Positions 9,239 through 19,687 of a stretch of 46,419 nucleotides of DNA are shown one piece after another. This stretch comes from an uncultured Prochlorococcus sp. (lineage in GTDB: Bacteria; Cyanobacteriota; Cyanobacteriia; PCC-6307; Cyanobiaceae). The translations under genes and the position numbers were made by a program. The stretch spans positions 1-46,419 of the forward strand of contig CACMNZ010000006.1 of the NCBI GenBank assembly GCA_902615165.1. The letters run 5' to 3'. Below the pieces are notes generated by a model that ran no database searches, was not told where the DNA came from, and worked only from the letters and a program-made list of their open reading frames with translations. The first letter of the stretch is position 1, and each line of letters starts with the position of its first letter.

Positions 9239-10780
9239 ATGAATTTAGAATTTTTTCCTTGGCTATCATCAATTGTTTTACTGCCTTTAATTGGGGCATT
9301 AATAATGCCTTTCTTGAATTCAAAAGAAGGAGAAGATAACACACTCCCTAGAAATATCTCATTAAGTTTTTTATTTATAGACTTTTTACTAATAATCGGC
9401 GTCCTTTTTCAAAAATTCAATACTTCAGATAGCTCTTTACAACTTGTAGAAAGAGCTTCTTGGTTACCATCAATAGGCTTAGAGTGGTCTCTTGGGGTAG
9501 ATGGGTTATCTGCTCCTTTAGTAGCATTAAGTGGGTTAATTACATTTTTATCGGCTGCGGCTAGTTGGAAAATTAAGAAAAAATCTAATTTATATTTTGC
9601 TCTTTTATTAATACAAGCATCAGCACAGGCTTTAGTTTTCCTTTCTCAAGATTTTCTATTATTTTTCTTGGCATGGGAACTTGAATTAGTTCCGGTATAT
9701 CTTCTTATTGCTATTTGGGGAGGGAAAAAGAAATTATATGCGGCCACTAAATTCATACTTTATACAGCCTTAGCTTCTCTATTAATTCTCATAAGTGGGT
9801 TAGCACTTGCCTTGAGTGGTGATACCTTTACTTTAAATATTACCGATTTAACCAATAAACATGTGACAGGCAGCCTAGCTTTATTATCTTATTTAGGATT
9901 TTTAATTGGTTTTGGAGTAAAACTTCCTATCTTTCCATTACATACTTGGCTACCAGATGCTCATGGAGAGGCTAATGCTCCAGTTTCAATGTTACTCGCA
10001 GGAATACTCTTAAAGATGGGAGGTTATGCCCTCTTAAGATTCAATGTTCAAATACTACCTGAGGTACATCTTCAAATTGCACCAGCGCTAATTATTCTTG
10101 GAATCATTAATATAATTTATGGAGCTCTTAATGCATTTGCCCAAGATAATGTTAAAAGGAGAATTGCATGTAGCTCAGTGAGCCATATGGGTTTTGTTCT
10201 GTTAGGGATTGGAGCAGTAGATGCTTTAGGTATAAGTGGGGCGATGCTCCAAATGATAAGCCACGGACTTATCGCTGCAGCTATGTTTTTTGTTACGGGC
10301 TCATTCTATGAAAGAACAAATACTCTTTCGATACCCAATATGGGTGGTTTAGCAAAGGTCCTGCCAATAACTTTTGCTTTTTTCTTGGCCAGTTCTTTGG
10401 CCTCTTTAGCACTGCCTGGGATGAGCGGATTCATAAGTGAAATAACTGTATTTTTAGGAATCACTAGTCAAGAAGGTTTCAGCTCTATCTTTAGATCGAT
10501 CACTATTCTTATTGCGGCTATAGGTTTAGTTTTAACACCAATTTATCTACTATCAATGTGTAGAAGAGTATTCTTTGGCCCTAGAATTCCTGCACTAGCT
10601 ACAGTTAAAGAGATGAATGGTCGAGAATTGACTATTGGTTTCAGCTTATTATTGCCTACTTTAGTGATAGGTTTTTGGCCAAAAATTGCAATAAATTTAT
10701 ATGAATCTTCAACGAATGCTCTCAGTCAGCAGCTCACTTTAGCTAAGTTAATAGGGTTACTACCGACATTAGTTAATTAG
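9239..10780 (+). CDS. ndhD: NAD(P)H-quinone oxidoreductase chain 4 (NDH-1 subunit D)
   Basis: A 513-residue, highly hydrophobic antiporter-like subunit of the thylakoid NDH-1 complex, with roughly 14 membrane spans. The proton-translocation core is present: [12 protein letters not shown] with the key glutamate in span 5, the [12 protein letters not shown] lysine region, and [15 protein letters not shown] [18 protein letters not shown]. Cyanobacteria carry several ndhD paralogues that define respiratory/cyclic or CO2-uptake complexes. This one lacks ndhF and chp genes beside it, so it is more likely the ndhD1/D2 respiratory and cyclic electron-flow type, but I cannot prove that. prlC starts 14 bases downstream. 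Confidence 0.94.
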   Translation: MNLEFFPWLSSIVLLPLIGALIMPFLNSKEGEDNTLPRNISLSFLFIDFLLIIGVLFQKFNTSDSSLQLVERASWLPSIGLEWSLGVDGLSAPLVALSGLITFLSAAASWKIKKKSNLYFALLLIQASAQALVFLSQDFLLFFLAWELELVPVYLLIAIWGGKKKLYAATKFILYTALASLLILISGLALALSGDTFTLNITDLTNKHVTGSLALLSYLGFLIGFGVKLPIFPLHTWLPDAHGEANAPVSMLLAGILLKMGGYALLRFNVQILPEVHLQIAPALIILGIINIIYGALNAFAQDNVKRRIACSSVSHMGFVLLGIGAVDALGISGAMLQMISHGLIAAAMFFVTGSFYERTNTLSIPNMGGLAKVLPITFAFFLASSLASLALPGMSGFISEITVFLGITSQEGFSSIFRSITILIAAIGLVLTPIYLLSMCRRVFFGPRIPALATVKEMNGRELTIGFSLLLPTLVIGFWPKIAINLYESSTNALSQQLTLAKLIGLLPTLVN

Positions 10781-10794
10781 ATTACTTTAAATAA

Positions 10795-12882
10795 ATGGAT
10801 ACCTCAATTTTTAAATATGGAGAACTACCAGAATTTAAAAAATTTACTCCCGAAAGCATAAGTAAACAATTTCCATTAGTACTAGAAAAGATAGCTGAAG
10901 ATTTTAAAAACATAGAGAAAAATTTATCTAACTATTTGATTCACAATGATTTAAATTGGGATAATGTTATAAATCCGTTAAATGAACTCAATGAAATTCT
11001 TAGATGGAGTTGGGGAGTAATAAGTCACCTAAATGCAGTAAATAATTCTGAAAGTCTAAGAGACATTTACTCAAAATTTCTTCCAGAGATTATTAGCTTG
11101 AGTAATAAATTCGGACAAAGTAAAATAATTTACAATTCCTTGGTGAAGCTTAAAGAGACAAATAACTTTGGTCAAATCAAAAACAGAATTTTGGATAAAG
11201 AAATTATTGAAATGCAACATAGAGGAATTTCACTACCAAAGAATAATCAAGAAGAATTTAATAACATTTCAGAAAAGCTTGGAAAGCTATCAACAGACTT
11301 CAGCAATAATGTTCTTGATGCCACTAATAAATGGTTTTTAATCTTAAATAAAAAATCTGAAGTCGATGGTCTTCCTGAACGAGTACTTGAATTGATGGCA
11401 ATTTCTGCACACAACCACTTAAAAAATGATGAAGAAGTCGATATCAAAAATGGTCCTTGGAAATTAAGTCTAGATATTCCAACTTATACTTCATTTATGA
11501 CATATGCGACCGACCGTAACCTTAGAGAGAAACTATACAAGGCATTCGTTAGTAGGGCATCTCAAGGAGAAAAAAATAATTCTCTAATCATTGAAGAGAT
11601 ATTATCTCTTAGAACTAAACAGGCTAATCTTCTTGGTTATAAAAGTTGGGCAGAACTAAGTTTGTCAACGAAAATGGCGAAAGAAATTAAAAATGTTGAA
11701 AACCTTTTAGAAGAATTGAGAGAGCCAGCATTCAAAACCGCAAAAATTGAATTAGAAACTCTCGATAAGTTTTCTAAAGCTAATGGATTTCCAAAATCAC
11801 AGAATATCGAGCCATGGGATATTAGTTATTGGTCCGAACTCCTAAGAAAGGAAAAGCTCAATTTGGATCAAGAGTCTTTGAGACCTTGGTTCCCACTAAA
11901 TGATGTTTTAAAAGGTTTATTTAAATTAAGTGAAAAACTTTTTGAAATTAAAGTAGTCGAGGCGACTGATGAGGCACCTCTGTGGAATGATGACGTTTTA
12001 TTTTTTAATATCTTCAATAAAGATAATGACAAAATAGCATCATTTTACCTAGATCCATATTCGAGGCCTGAATCAAAGAGGGGAGGGGCTTGGATGGATG
12101 AATGTTTGAATAAAAATATTCTTGGCAAAAAGACCCTCCCGGTAGCTTATCTCGTTTGTAATCAGACCCCACCATCAAAAGACAAACCTAGTTTGATGAG
12201 TTTTGAAGAAGTTCAGACACTTTTCCATGAATTTGGTCATGGTCTTCAACACATGCTTACTACTGTAAATCTTCCTCAAGCAGCTGGCATCAATAACGTT
12301 GAGTGGGATGCAGTCGAACTTCCAAGTCAATTTATGGAAAACTGGTGTTTTCATAAAAATACACTTATGAATATTGCTAAGCACTACAAAACAGGAGAAA
12401 AATTATCCGATGAGAATTTTGAAAAGCTCCTAAAGAATAGAACTTTTAATTGTGGTATGGCTACTCTTAGACAACTTCATTTTGCAATAACAGACCTCAG
12501 ATTGCACAGTAATATTGATAAAAACGAAGGGAAAACAGCAGATAAAATAAGAAGAGAAATTGCAAAACATACTACTGTTATTGAACCAATTCAAGAAGAT
12601 CACTTTCTTTGTTGTTTTAGTCATATATTTGCAGGCGGATATTCTGCAGGATATTACTCATATAAATGGGCTGAAGTTCTAAGTGCTGATGCATTTTCAA
12701 TGTTTGAAGAAGCTGATCTAGAAAACTCTGAAGATTTAAAGTTAATAGGAAAGAAATTCAAAGATACAATACTTAGCTTAGGAGGAAGTCTACCTCCATT
12801 AGACATATTTAAACGATTCAGAGGAAGAGAGCCACAGACTAATTCCTTAATAAGGCACTTAGGTCTATCTGGAGCTACTTAA
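10795..12882 (+). CDS. prlC: M3-family oligopeptidase (oligopeptidase A type)
   Basis: A 695-residue zinc metallopeptidase of the thimet oligopeptidase family, which in bacteria degrades short cytosolic peptides including cleaved signal peptides. The zinc-binding HEFGH motif is at about residue 478 (TLFHEFGHGLQHML), with the third ligand glutamate downstream in NNVEWDAVELPSQF. The C-terminal region SAGYYSYKWAEVLSAD is also characteristic. Length is typical of PrlC/OpdA. It begins 14 bases after ndhD and its end overlaps the end of the convergent hydrolase gene by 8 bases. Confidence 0.93.
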   Translation: MDTSIFKYGELPEFKKFTPESISKQFPLVLEKIAEDFKNIEKNLSNYLIHNDLNWDNVINPLNELNEILRWSWGVISHLNAVNNSESLRDIYSKFLPEIISLSNKFGQSKIIYNSLVKLKETNNFGQIKNRILDKEIIEMQHRGISLPKNNQEEFNNISEKLGKLSTDFSNNVLDATNKWFLILNKKSEVDGLPERVLELMAISAHNHLKNDEEVDIKNGPWKLSLDIPTYTSFMTYATDRNLREKLYKAFVSRASQGEKNNSLIIEEILSLRTKQANLLGYKSWAELSLSTKMAKEIKNVENLLEELREPAFKTAKIELETLDKFSKANGFPKSQNIEPWDISYWSELLRKEKLNLDQESLRPWFPLNDVLKGLFKLSEKLFEIKVVEATDEAPLWNDDVLFFNIFNKDNDKIASFYLDPYSRPESKRGGAWMDECLNKNILGKKTLPVAYLVCNQTPPSKDKPSLMSFEEVQTLFHEFGHGLQHMLTTVNLPQAAGINNVEWDAVELPSQFMENWCFHKNTLMNIAKHYKTGEKLSDENFEKLLKNRTFNCGMATLRQLHFAITDLRLHSNIDKNEGKTADKIRREIAKHTTVIEPIQEDHFLCCFSHIFAGGYSAGYYSYKWAEVLSADAFSMFEEADLENSEDLKLIGKKFKDTILSLGGSLPPLDIFKRFRGREPQTNSLIRHLGLSGAT

Positions 12883-13486
12883 TAATTTCATCGAATATTT
12901 TGTCAACCACAGATTTATTTCTTACTAGGTTTCTATGTTTATATACTTTTACTGATATTTTTTTTCCAAGATTTAAATTTGTCCACCAGCCAGGGAAAAC
13001 CATCAGATCCCAATAAGTAAAGAAATTTATACACTCAATTTCATCAAGAAAAAAATCATTATTTGCGAGTACTCTTAAAAACTTACTATTTATTTTCATT
13101 TCAGATATTCCTCTAAAGGGGTATTTAGGTATTAATTGAGCCATCAAAGTTCCTTTGTGAGGGGAACCTATAGATATTAATCTTCTTGTTCTTTTATACC
13201 CATTAAATTTTTGAAGCCAGTGTCTACCAATTATTCCTCCCATTGAAAATCCCAAAATATCTATTTCTTTTTCTAAACCATATTTCTTTAAAATTAATTC
13301 GTTTAATTTATTAGTCAAATCTTGAATTGAAGTCATTCCATATGAATGCTTAAGAGTTGGGGCAAAATATTCAATACCAATATCATCAAGTTTTGAGGTT
13401 ATAGAAGAAAAAATACTTGAAGTATTCCAAAGACCATGAATCAATATAATGGGATTTCTTTTTTCCAATACTTTAATTATTTTCAA
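12875..13486 (-). CDS. Lipase-like alpha/beta hydrolase
   Basis: A 203-residue alpha/beta hydrolase. The oxyanion-loop motif is IILIHGLWN (about residues 14-22) and the nucleophile elbow is GFSMGG (about 79-84), followed by ISIGSPHKGT, which resembles triacylglycerol lipase or esterase proteins of the EstA/LipA group. It is short for a lipase and no signal peptide is visible, so a cytoplasmic or membrane-associated esterase is likeliest; the substrate is unknown. The start is a TTG at 13484-13486, inside the end of folB (14-base overlap), implying translational coupling. Its 3' end overlaps the end of prlC. Confidence 0.82.
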   Translation of the reverse strand: MKIIKVLEKRNPIILIHGLWNTSSIFSSITSKLDDIGIEYFAPTLKHSYGMTSIQDLTNKLNELILKKYGLEKEIDILGFSMGGIIGRHWLQKFNGYKRTRRLISIGSPHKGTLMAQLIPKYPFRGISEMKINSKFLRVLANNDFFLDEIECINFFTYWDLMVFPGWWTNLNLGKKISVKVYKHRNLVRNKSVVDKIFDEIIK

Positions 13487-13835
13487 GAATTCTTACTATT
13501 GACACCTTCCCATGAAAACCTGCGATTGGAGGATTACATTTTGTCAAAATAATTTTAACTTTAGAAAGATTAAATTCCTGATCAATGATTTCTAAAATTT
13601 CATTTGAATATTTTTCGATTGTGAAACAATATATTTTCTTTGATTGGTCTTTTAAAATTTGAACTAGTTTTGAATAGTCAATTGTTTTTTCTATATCATC
13701 ACTTACTGTAGATTTTTCAAAATCAGTCCACAAAAATATATCTAAAGTAAATAGTTGCCCCAATTCCCTTTCTTCATCAAGAACACCAACCCTAGCCCAA
13801 AGTTTAATATTCTCAATTTTTAAAAAAGTTTCCAT
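13473..13835 (-). CDS. folB: Dihydroneopterin aldolase
   Basis: A 120-residue FolB protein of normal length, which cleaves 7,8-dihydroneopterin to 6-hydroxymethyl-dihydropterin in folate synthesis. Visible family marks are the N-terminal LWARVGVLDEERELGQ with the catalytic glutamate, the VDYxxL-type TIDYSKL segment, the conserved glutamate in FTIEKYSNEI, and the C-terminal ILTKCNPPIAG containing the catalytic lysine (about 100). The ATG is at 13833-13835, 11 bases after the proA stop, and lies at the base of a perfect hairpin described separately. The hydrolase downstream overlaps by 14 bases. Confidence 0.92.
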   Translation of the reverse strand: METFLKIENIKLWARVGVLDEERELGQLFTLDIFLWTDFEKSTVSDDIEKTIDYSKLVQILKDQSKKIYCFTIEKYSNEILEIIDQEFNLSKVKIILTKCNPPIAGFHGKVSIVRILENN

Positions 13836-13854
13836 CTTTAAAAGTTTTAAAGAT
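13834..13854 (-). promoter_or_regulatory. Perfect inverted repeat across the proA stop and folB start
   Basis: Two 10-base arms, ATCTTTAAAA (13834-13843) and TTTTAAAGAT (13845-13854), are perfectly complementary around one central base. On the transcribed minus strand the stem covers the last proA codons, its stop codon and the first two bases of the folB ATG. It could gate folB translation until ribosomes finishing proA open it. The repeat is directly visible; the function is inference. Confidence 0.6.
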
Positions 13855-15157
13855 CTTTATGCGTATAGATAGCCTTTCCTGATGAAAAATCATCAACTAT
13901 ATTCCCATCACCTTTTAGGAAATATTTATAAGTTACCAAACCTTCTAGACCTACAGGTCCCCTTGGTGGAAGAGTTTGAGTAGATATGCCAACTTCAGCT
14001 CCTAATCCATATCTAAAGCCATCTGCAAACCTAGTAGAGCAATTATGAAAAACACCTGCACTATCAACTACATTCATAAATTTATTGGCAGTATATGAAT
14101 TTTCAGTAATTATTCCATCTGTATGTTTTGAACTATATTTTTGAATATGTGCGATTGCCTCCTCCAGATCATCAACAATTTTTATCGATAAAATTAAATC
14201 CAAATATTCAGTTTTCCAATCTTCTAGACTAGCCTCACACTTTAATCCTAATTCAACTGATCTCTTATCTCCAATTAATTTAACATCATGAGAATTAAAT
14301 AAAGGGATGGCCTTTTTTAAAAAAGCTGGTGCGATATCTTTATGGACTAATAAAGTTTCGATAGCATTACATGCTGCAGGATATTGAATTTTGCTGTCCA
14401 AAGAAACTGATAAAGCCATCTCTAGATTTGCCTCAATATCTATAAACAAGTGACAAATTCCATCAGCATGGCCTAGCACAGGAATTCTTGTATTCTCCTG
14501 AATAAATTTAACTAATTCATTACTTCCTCTTGGAATTATTAAATTAATATATTTCTCAAGATTTAACATCGCCATGCTATCTTTTCTGCTTGTTAATAAA
14601 CATATTGCATTTTTATCAAGACCTGATTTATATAAACCTTGTTGTAGGGCATTGACTATTGAAGTGTTTGTTAAATTAGCTTCACTACCACCTTTAAGCA
14701 TTACGCCATTGCCTGATCTCATTGCTAAAGAACTAATCTGCATTACTGCATCTGGCCTTGATTCAAAAATAATTCCTAAGACTCCAATCGGCACAGTTCT
14801 TCTTTCTAAGATCAATCCCTTTGAAAGCTCTCTTTTTATTTGAACTTGATTTACAGGATTCGCCAAGTCTCCAACTTTTCTTACTCCTTCAATTCCTGAA
14901 TTTAATTTTTCTTTTGATAACTTCAATCTAGAGAGTAAAGCATTTGAAATTCCTTTTTTTTCTGCTCTTTCATAGTCCTCACTATTAGCTTCTAATATTT
15001 CTTTAGTATTTTTTTCTAGATAATCAGCCATAAAATTTAAGGCTTTAATTCGATTTTTATTTTCAGTTTGACTTATTTTTATTGATGCCAAACGAACTTT
15101 ATCAGCTTTTTCTAAAAGATCATTACCTGGTTGAGGAACTTCAAAGATATTAGCCAT
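13847..15157 (-). CDS. proA: Gamma-glutamyl phosphate reductase
   Basis: A 436-residue NADPH-dependent enzyme of the aldehyde dehydrogenase superfamily that reduces gamma-glutamyl phosphate to glutamate semialdehyde in proline synthesis. Visible marks include the SRPDAVMQI segment, LKGGSEA, the catalytic cysteine in YPAACNAIETLL (about residue 260) and the C-terminal GLGAEVGISTQ with PPRGPVGLEGL. Length is normal and the ATG start is well placed. folB follows after 11 bases, so proA, folB and the hydrolase form a small operon although they serve unrelated pathways. The partner glutamate kinase (proB) is not in the window. Confidence 0.96.
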   Translation of the reverse strand: MANIFEVPQPGNDLLEKADKVRLASIKISQTENKNRIKALNFMADYLEKNTKEILEANSEDYERAEKKGISNALLSRLKLSKEKLNSGIEGVRKVGDLANPVNQVQIKRELSKGLILERRTVPIGVLGIIFESRPDAVMQISSLAMRSGNGVMLKGGSEANLTNTSIVNALQQGLYKSGLDKNAICLLTSRKDSMAMLNLEKYINLIIPRGSNELVKFIQENTRIPVLGHADGICHLFIDIEANLEMALSVSLDSKIQYPAACNAIETLLVHKDIAPAFLKKAIPLFNSHDVKLIGDKRSVELGLKCEASLEDWKTEYLDLILSIKIVDDLEEAIAHIQKYSSKHTDGIITENSYTANKFMNVVDSAGVFHNCSTRFADGFRYGLGAEVGISTQTLPPRGPVGLEGLVTYKYFLKGDGNIVDDFSSGKAIYTHKDL

Positions 15158-15222
15158 AGTATTTTTTAGTTAATTTAATAATAATTCAAATTAACGATTC
15201 TTTAAAGTAATTTTTTTCTGAA

Positions 15223-18200
15223 TTAATATCTAAAAAATAATTGAATTTGACTTTTCCAATCTCCATCATAATCATAAGATCCTAATAATTCTAAATTTGG
15301 ACTTGCCTGAAAAGTCAAAATTCCTGTAGGTGAAATGTCATCTCTACCTGGAACAGTTTGAAAGGCAAAATTAATTGCATCAGTTATATCAAGTCCTAAT
15401 TCAGCTACCCAAGCTTGTGAAGAAAATTGGGTATTAGAAGATGTTTGTCCATCATTTTCTATATCTAAATTATCACTAGAAAAAATATTATTATAAGAAT
15501 CATTGTTTTCTATTAAGGCTGGATATAAAGATATTTGAAATCTTTCACTAAAAGCATCTGCATTATTAAGTTGAGAAATAAATGCTCTATTTATTAAATT
15601 TGCAGAGTTACCTCCAATCAAACCAATTATTTGCGACCTGTTATAACTTGGAGTACTCCTTAATTGGATTCTTTTATTTTCATCTTCAAATGATAATTGA
15701 TCTAAAGGTCCGTTATAAGAGGCCTCAATCTTTATCAATCTTGAATTTCCAATTCCAAATGTTCCTAAACCACCTGAACTTACCTCAGCATTCGAATTAC
15801 TAGAAATATTTGTATCTAGATTATTTTCACTTATTGGAATTATTGAATCAGGAACTCTGCTTACTAAAGAAAAGTTTACATCTGGGACTATACCTTTTCT
15901 TTCTGCAAATAAAATAAGGTTATCTTTATTCTTGTCCAATTTAAAAGGAGTTGTATATAAATTTGCTGTGCCCTTACTTAATTTTATTAAACCCCTAGCC
16001 TTTAAATCTTTTCCTACCGCTCCATTTATATTTAAATCAACTAACGAATCTAATTCAGCTTTAACAATTTCAGAATATTGAAGTCTAAAATCTGGACCAA
16101 GTTTTAATTTAAGATTATTAAAACTCAAATTATTCAAATAATTAGGTAAAGTTTCACCTAAAAGAACAGAATTCAAAATTGTCTCATTTGAAATTATTTC
16201 AATACTCTGATTATTGTCCCAATATAGTTCTGGCCAATCCTTTTTATCTTTTCGTTTAATATTTTTATCTAATTTATTTTTTTGATTATTGCTATTAAAA
16301 TTAATAAATCCATTATTAAAAGATACATAACCACCCAAAACAGGACTTTCAAATGATCCACTTAAATCTAAATTTGAATCGATTAGAAAATTAGAATTGT
16401 CAGTTTTTAAAGTAAATTTATTCGTTATCATGTTGATCTGTGATTTACCAGAATCATTCTTTCTATAAAAAGGCAAAGAACCTCTTATAAAAATATCTCC
16501 AGAGTCTTCCGATTTCGCATTTAGATTCTTGATATCTAGATAATCAAAGTCAAAAATTATCAAGCTATTAATATCTTTTACTATGTTTTTATAAAAATCA
16601 ATTTCGGAATCTTTAATTGCTATAAAACCGTTCAAGATTGGTTTATTAAAATTCCCTTTAATTATCATCCGAAGATTCACATCCCCTTCATTAAAGGTAA
16701 AGTATTCAGCAGCAAAAATATCTATTAACTCAATAAATTTTCCATTGCCAATCAAACGAAGATCTAAGTTATCTGATTTATTTATAGGTATTGAACCTTC
16801 AATATTAATTGGGATTTCCGAGTCATTTATAAGCAAAGAAATGTCTACATCAAAAATAGAGTTTTTAAATTCAATAAATCCTTTATCAAATAATATTTTT
16901 TTATTTTTTATTGATGAATTATTGGAAGAAATTACACTAGAGAAAGATTTTTTATCAATATCATAAAGTAAATTCATATCCAAACCTCCCATTAAATCTC
17001 TTGATTGATTTAAAAAAATATTTGCAGTACTTAATGGTAGTTTTTTAATTTCCAAAGAACCTTTACCCCTTAATAATCCGCCTTTTAAATCAATAGAAAA
17101 TTCTTCTTTTTTATTTTTGGTGTCATCTCTAGATGTATCAAGATAGCCATTTAATTTTGCATTTATCTTGTAGTTACTCGACCTTTCGCCTTCAATAGAT
17201 ACTTTCGCATCATATCTACTACTAAATTTATCTAAATATTTTTGTAAGTTAACCTTTTCATCTTGCGCATTATTATTTTCAATAAAGTTATTTATAAAAT
17301 CAATCTTTTCTTTAAATGAATTATTATCTTTGTTTATTTCAAAATCATCCAATATATTTAATTTACTAATTGGATTAACTTTTTTATTTTGAAAATTCAA
17401 AATATCAATGGCGGTCTGAATTGTCCAACTAGTACTGGTATTAATGAAGTCTAAACTGATTTTATTATTTATGTTTGAGTTATATTCTGCATCAATTATT
17501 CCTCCATCAATTGGATACAAAGATGAGCTGACATTAAAAGAATTCTCATTAAATTTAAAATCAAATAATGAATTTGCTAACTTTATATTTCTATATCTAC
17601 CAAGACTCCATGCCAGTCGACCATCAAGATAAGACTGGTCTAAAGATACTGATCCTGCACCATTAATAATCCCATTGACTCTATCAAATTGATTGTTTCT
17701 TATTGATAATTCAAGTTCGTCAAGAGGAAAATTTTTCGCTGTCCAAACATAAGTATTATTCTCTTTAAATACTTCTATGCTTCCTTTATTAGAATTAAAA
17801 ATTCTACTAAAAGATAAATTATCTAATTTAAGACTAGAATCAAATTTCATTGAAAGAAATGAAGGAATTGGAGAGTACCTATTTTTCATATTCAACAAAA
17901 ATTTATCATTTTTATTTTTAATATCTCCCTCCCATATTTCTCTGATCCGTATCCCTTTGAAGTGCGGATAATCAACATTAAACTTTATTGAAATCTCGGG
18001 ATCACTAATTTTTCCTTTTAATTCGCCTTTAGCAGTAACAAAACCCCTAATATCATTATTTCTGAAAATATTTAAATTAGATAATTGAGTTCTATTTATT
18101 TTGAAACTAGCATCGATATCACCAAAATTAATACTTCTTCTATCAAACCAATAAGGAACATTACCCGATAGTTCAATATCTGGATTCAAACTGTCAACAT

Positions 18201-19179
18201 ATCCAACGCTCGCTTTAAGGTCAATTTTATCAGAACTTTTATTTAATGGAATATTTAGATTAAAGTTTGAATTCAAAGTTCCATAATTTAAGTTTTTGGA
18301 ATTTCCTATTAAATGATTATCTTTACAAAAAAACCTAGTTGAATCTGAATTTATATTTTCTGAGAAATCATTTGGTTTTATTTTTAAATTAGTAAAAGAA
18401 AAAGTTCCTTTACAAGATGTTTGTGTTGCTGATTTATTAAATTTGAAGTTGGATTTAAAGTTACCCTTTTTAACACTAATTTTTCTGTTCCCAATATTAT
18501 ATTCAGGGCTTTTAAGATCTAATCCTCTAGAATATAACTCTAGCTTTAAAAAGTCATTATTGAGTTTTGTATTTAATTTAAATTCTAGAAGACCTTTACC
18601 ATCAAAATTTGATCTTATGTTTGCAAAAATTTCTCTATTAGTTGACTTATAAGTAACGTTACCTTTTACTTTTGTCTCTAATCCCAATTTTTTAAGATTA
18701 AGAATTGAATAATCATCAAAGTTAAAATTTAAGTCATATTTAAATTTTGATTTATTTTTAATTCTATCGTTTTCATAAGATTTATTCCTTTTTAAAAAAT
18801 CTCTATCAATATTAATTTCAGCTTGCTTAGGCCTTATTTTTATTATCCATTTTTGTTTTAAAAAAGATCTAAAAGGCATAATGCCTACATATACATTTTT
18901 GGCTGTAATTTCAGAATCTATATTTTTTTTATCATTAATTTTTGAATTTCCCAAAGCAATACCAAAGAATCTAATCCCGGCATAATCACCTAAATCAACA
19001 TTTTTATCTAAAAGATTCTCAATACTTTCTTCTAGTTCTAATTTTCTAGAATTATAAGTTTCTTTTAAATAATTATTTAATAAAAAAATGCACAAAAAAC
19101 CTAAAGGGAAAATCATCCCTACTACAAGAATCTTAGTTTTTAAATTTAGAGATCTAATTTTTTTCAAGTTAGAGCCCAA
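15223..19179 (-). CDS. TamB/TIC236-like translocation and assembly protein (DUF490)
   Basis: A 1318-residue protein with one N-terminal membrane span (about residues 14-36), then about 1000 residues of beta-rich, Asn/Asp/Ser-rich repeats, and a C-terminal TamB domain (about 1020-1318) ending in SQIQLFFRY. This layout matches cyanobacterial TamB/TIC236 proteins, which span the periplasm between plasma and outer membranes and support outer-membrane protein assembly or lipid transport. The C-terminus contains the typical LxARGLIKLSKGTANLYTTPF element. The first possible codon is a TTG at 19177-19179; the only nearby ATG falls inside the membrane span, so the TTG (or a second TTG four codons later) is the likely start. 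It is transcribed away from the Ycf51 gene across a 52-base spacer. Confidence 0.85.
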   Translation of the reverse strand: MGSNLKKIRSLNLKTKILVVGMIFPLGFLCIFLLNNYLKETYNSRKLELEESIENLLDKNVDLGDYAGIRFFGIALGNSKINDKKNIDSEITAKNVYVGIMPFRSFLKQKWIIKIRPKQAEINIDRDFLKRNKSYENDRIKNKSKFKYDLNFNFDDYSILNLKKLGLETKVKGNVTYKSTNREIFANIRSNFDGKGLLEFKLNTKLNNDFLKLELYSRGLDLKSPEYNIGNRKISVKKGNFKSNFKFNKSATQTSCKGTFSFTNLKIKPNDFSENINSDSTRFFCKDNHLIGNSKNLNYGTLNSNFNLNIPLNKSSDKIDLKASVGYVDSLNPDIELSGNVPYWFDRRSINFGDIDASFKINRTQLSNLNIFRNNDIRGFVTAKGELKGKISDPEISIKFNVDYPHFKGIRIREIWEGDIKNKNDKFLLNMKNRYSPIPSFLSMKFDSSLKLDNLSFSRIFNSNKGSIEVFKENNTYVWTAKNFPLDELELSIRNNQFDRVNGIINGAGSVSLDQSYLDGRLAWSLGRYRNIKLANSLFDFKFNENSFNVSSSLYPIDGGIIDAEYNSNINNKISLDFINTSTSWTIQTAIDILNFQNKKVNPISKLNILDDFEINKDNNSFKEKIDFINNFIENNNAQDEKVNLQKYLDKFSSRYDAKVSIEGERSSNYKINAKLNGYLDTSRDDTKNKKEEFSIDLKGGLLRGKGSLEIKKLPLSTANIFLNQSRDLMGGLDMNLLYDIDKKSFSSVISSNNSSIKNKKILFDKGFIEFKNSIFDVDISLLINDSEIPINIEGSIPINKSDNLDLRLIGNGKFIELIDIFAAEYFTFNEGDVNLRMIIKGNFNKPILNGFIAIKDSEIDFYKNIVKDINSLIIFDFDYLDIKNLNAKSEDSGDIFIRGSLPFYRKNDSGKSQINMITNKFTLKTDNSNFLIDSNLDLSGSFESPVLGGYVSFNNGFINFNSNNQKNKLDKNIKRKDKKDWPELYWDNNQSIEIISNETILNSVLLGETLPNYLNNLSFNNLKLKLGPDFRLQYSEIVKAELDSLVDLNINGAVGKDLKARGLIKLSKGTANLYTTPFKLDKNKDNLILFAERKGIVPDVNFSLVSRVPDSIIPISENNLDTNISSNSNAEVSSGGLGTFGIGNSRLIKIEASYNGPLDQLSFEDENKRIQLRSTPSYNRSQIIGLIGGNSANLINRAFISQLNNADAFSERFQISLYPALIENNDSYNNIFSSDNLDIENDGQTSSNTQFSSQAWVAELGLDITDAINFAFQTVPGRDDISPTGILTFQASPNLELLGSYDYDGDWKSQIQLFFRY

Positions 19180-19231
19180 AAATAGAGTAGGCTTACAAAA
19201 TATAAGAAATTAATCAGGTCAAAGCCACTAA

Positions 19232-19675
19232 ATGTCTTTTTTTGAACTATTAGAGAACACACCCAAAATTTTTGGATTATTTGGAATATTTCTTTTTATT
19301 TGCACCATTGCAGCTTTCATATTTAATTTTGACTTAAAATTTCGAATAACTGGGGCAACTATCTTTTCATTATTACTTTCTTTGAGTAGTTGGGCATTTA
19401 TACAAAGTTACAGCGAAAACGTTGTAATAGAAGGTGCTAAATATGTTCCAATTGTATTTGACAATGGGTTCGATTTGATTATTGCTAAAGCAGATGATGA
19501 CTTTCCAGAAGAATCTATCGAACCAACTTTACAACAATTATCGGAAAACCTAATGAAAGGTAGCCGTTCGGGTGCGAACGTAAAAATAAGGTTAAGGAAA
19601 CTTGAAAAAATTTCGGATGATGTAAGTAAACCAGTTGTAATCGGAGAAATTCAGAAAAATGTCAAAATGAATTAG
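19232..19675 (+). CDS. ycf51: Ycf51-family membrane protein (DUF2518)
   Basis: A 147-residue protein with two N-terminal membrane spans (about residues 12-32 and 38-58) and a soluble C-terminal domain. The pattern FDLKFRITGATIF, then GAKYVPIVFDNGFD, and finally VSKPVVIGEIQKNV matches what I recall of Ycf51, a protein conserved in cyanobacteria and some algal plastids whose function is unknown. It is divergent from the TamB-like gene and 12 bases ahead of the DUF4332-like gene. Assignment is by motif recognition. Confidence 0.78.
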   Translation: MSFFELLENTPKIFGLFGIFLFICTIAAFIFNFDLKFRITGATIFSLLLSLSSWAFIQSYSENVVIEGAKYVPIVFDNGFDLIIAKADDDFPEESIEPTLQQLSENLMKGSRSGANVKIRLRKLEKISDDVSKPVVIGEIQKNVKMN

Positions 19676-19687
19676 TCTGTTTAAAAA

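Noticed and set aside
15582..18652. Several plus-strand ORFs of 60-75 codons under the TamB-like gene
   Set aside because: They are antisense shadows of a long AT-rich coding frame with no start signals or motifs.
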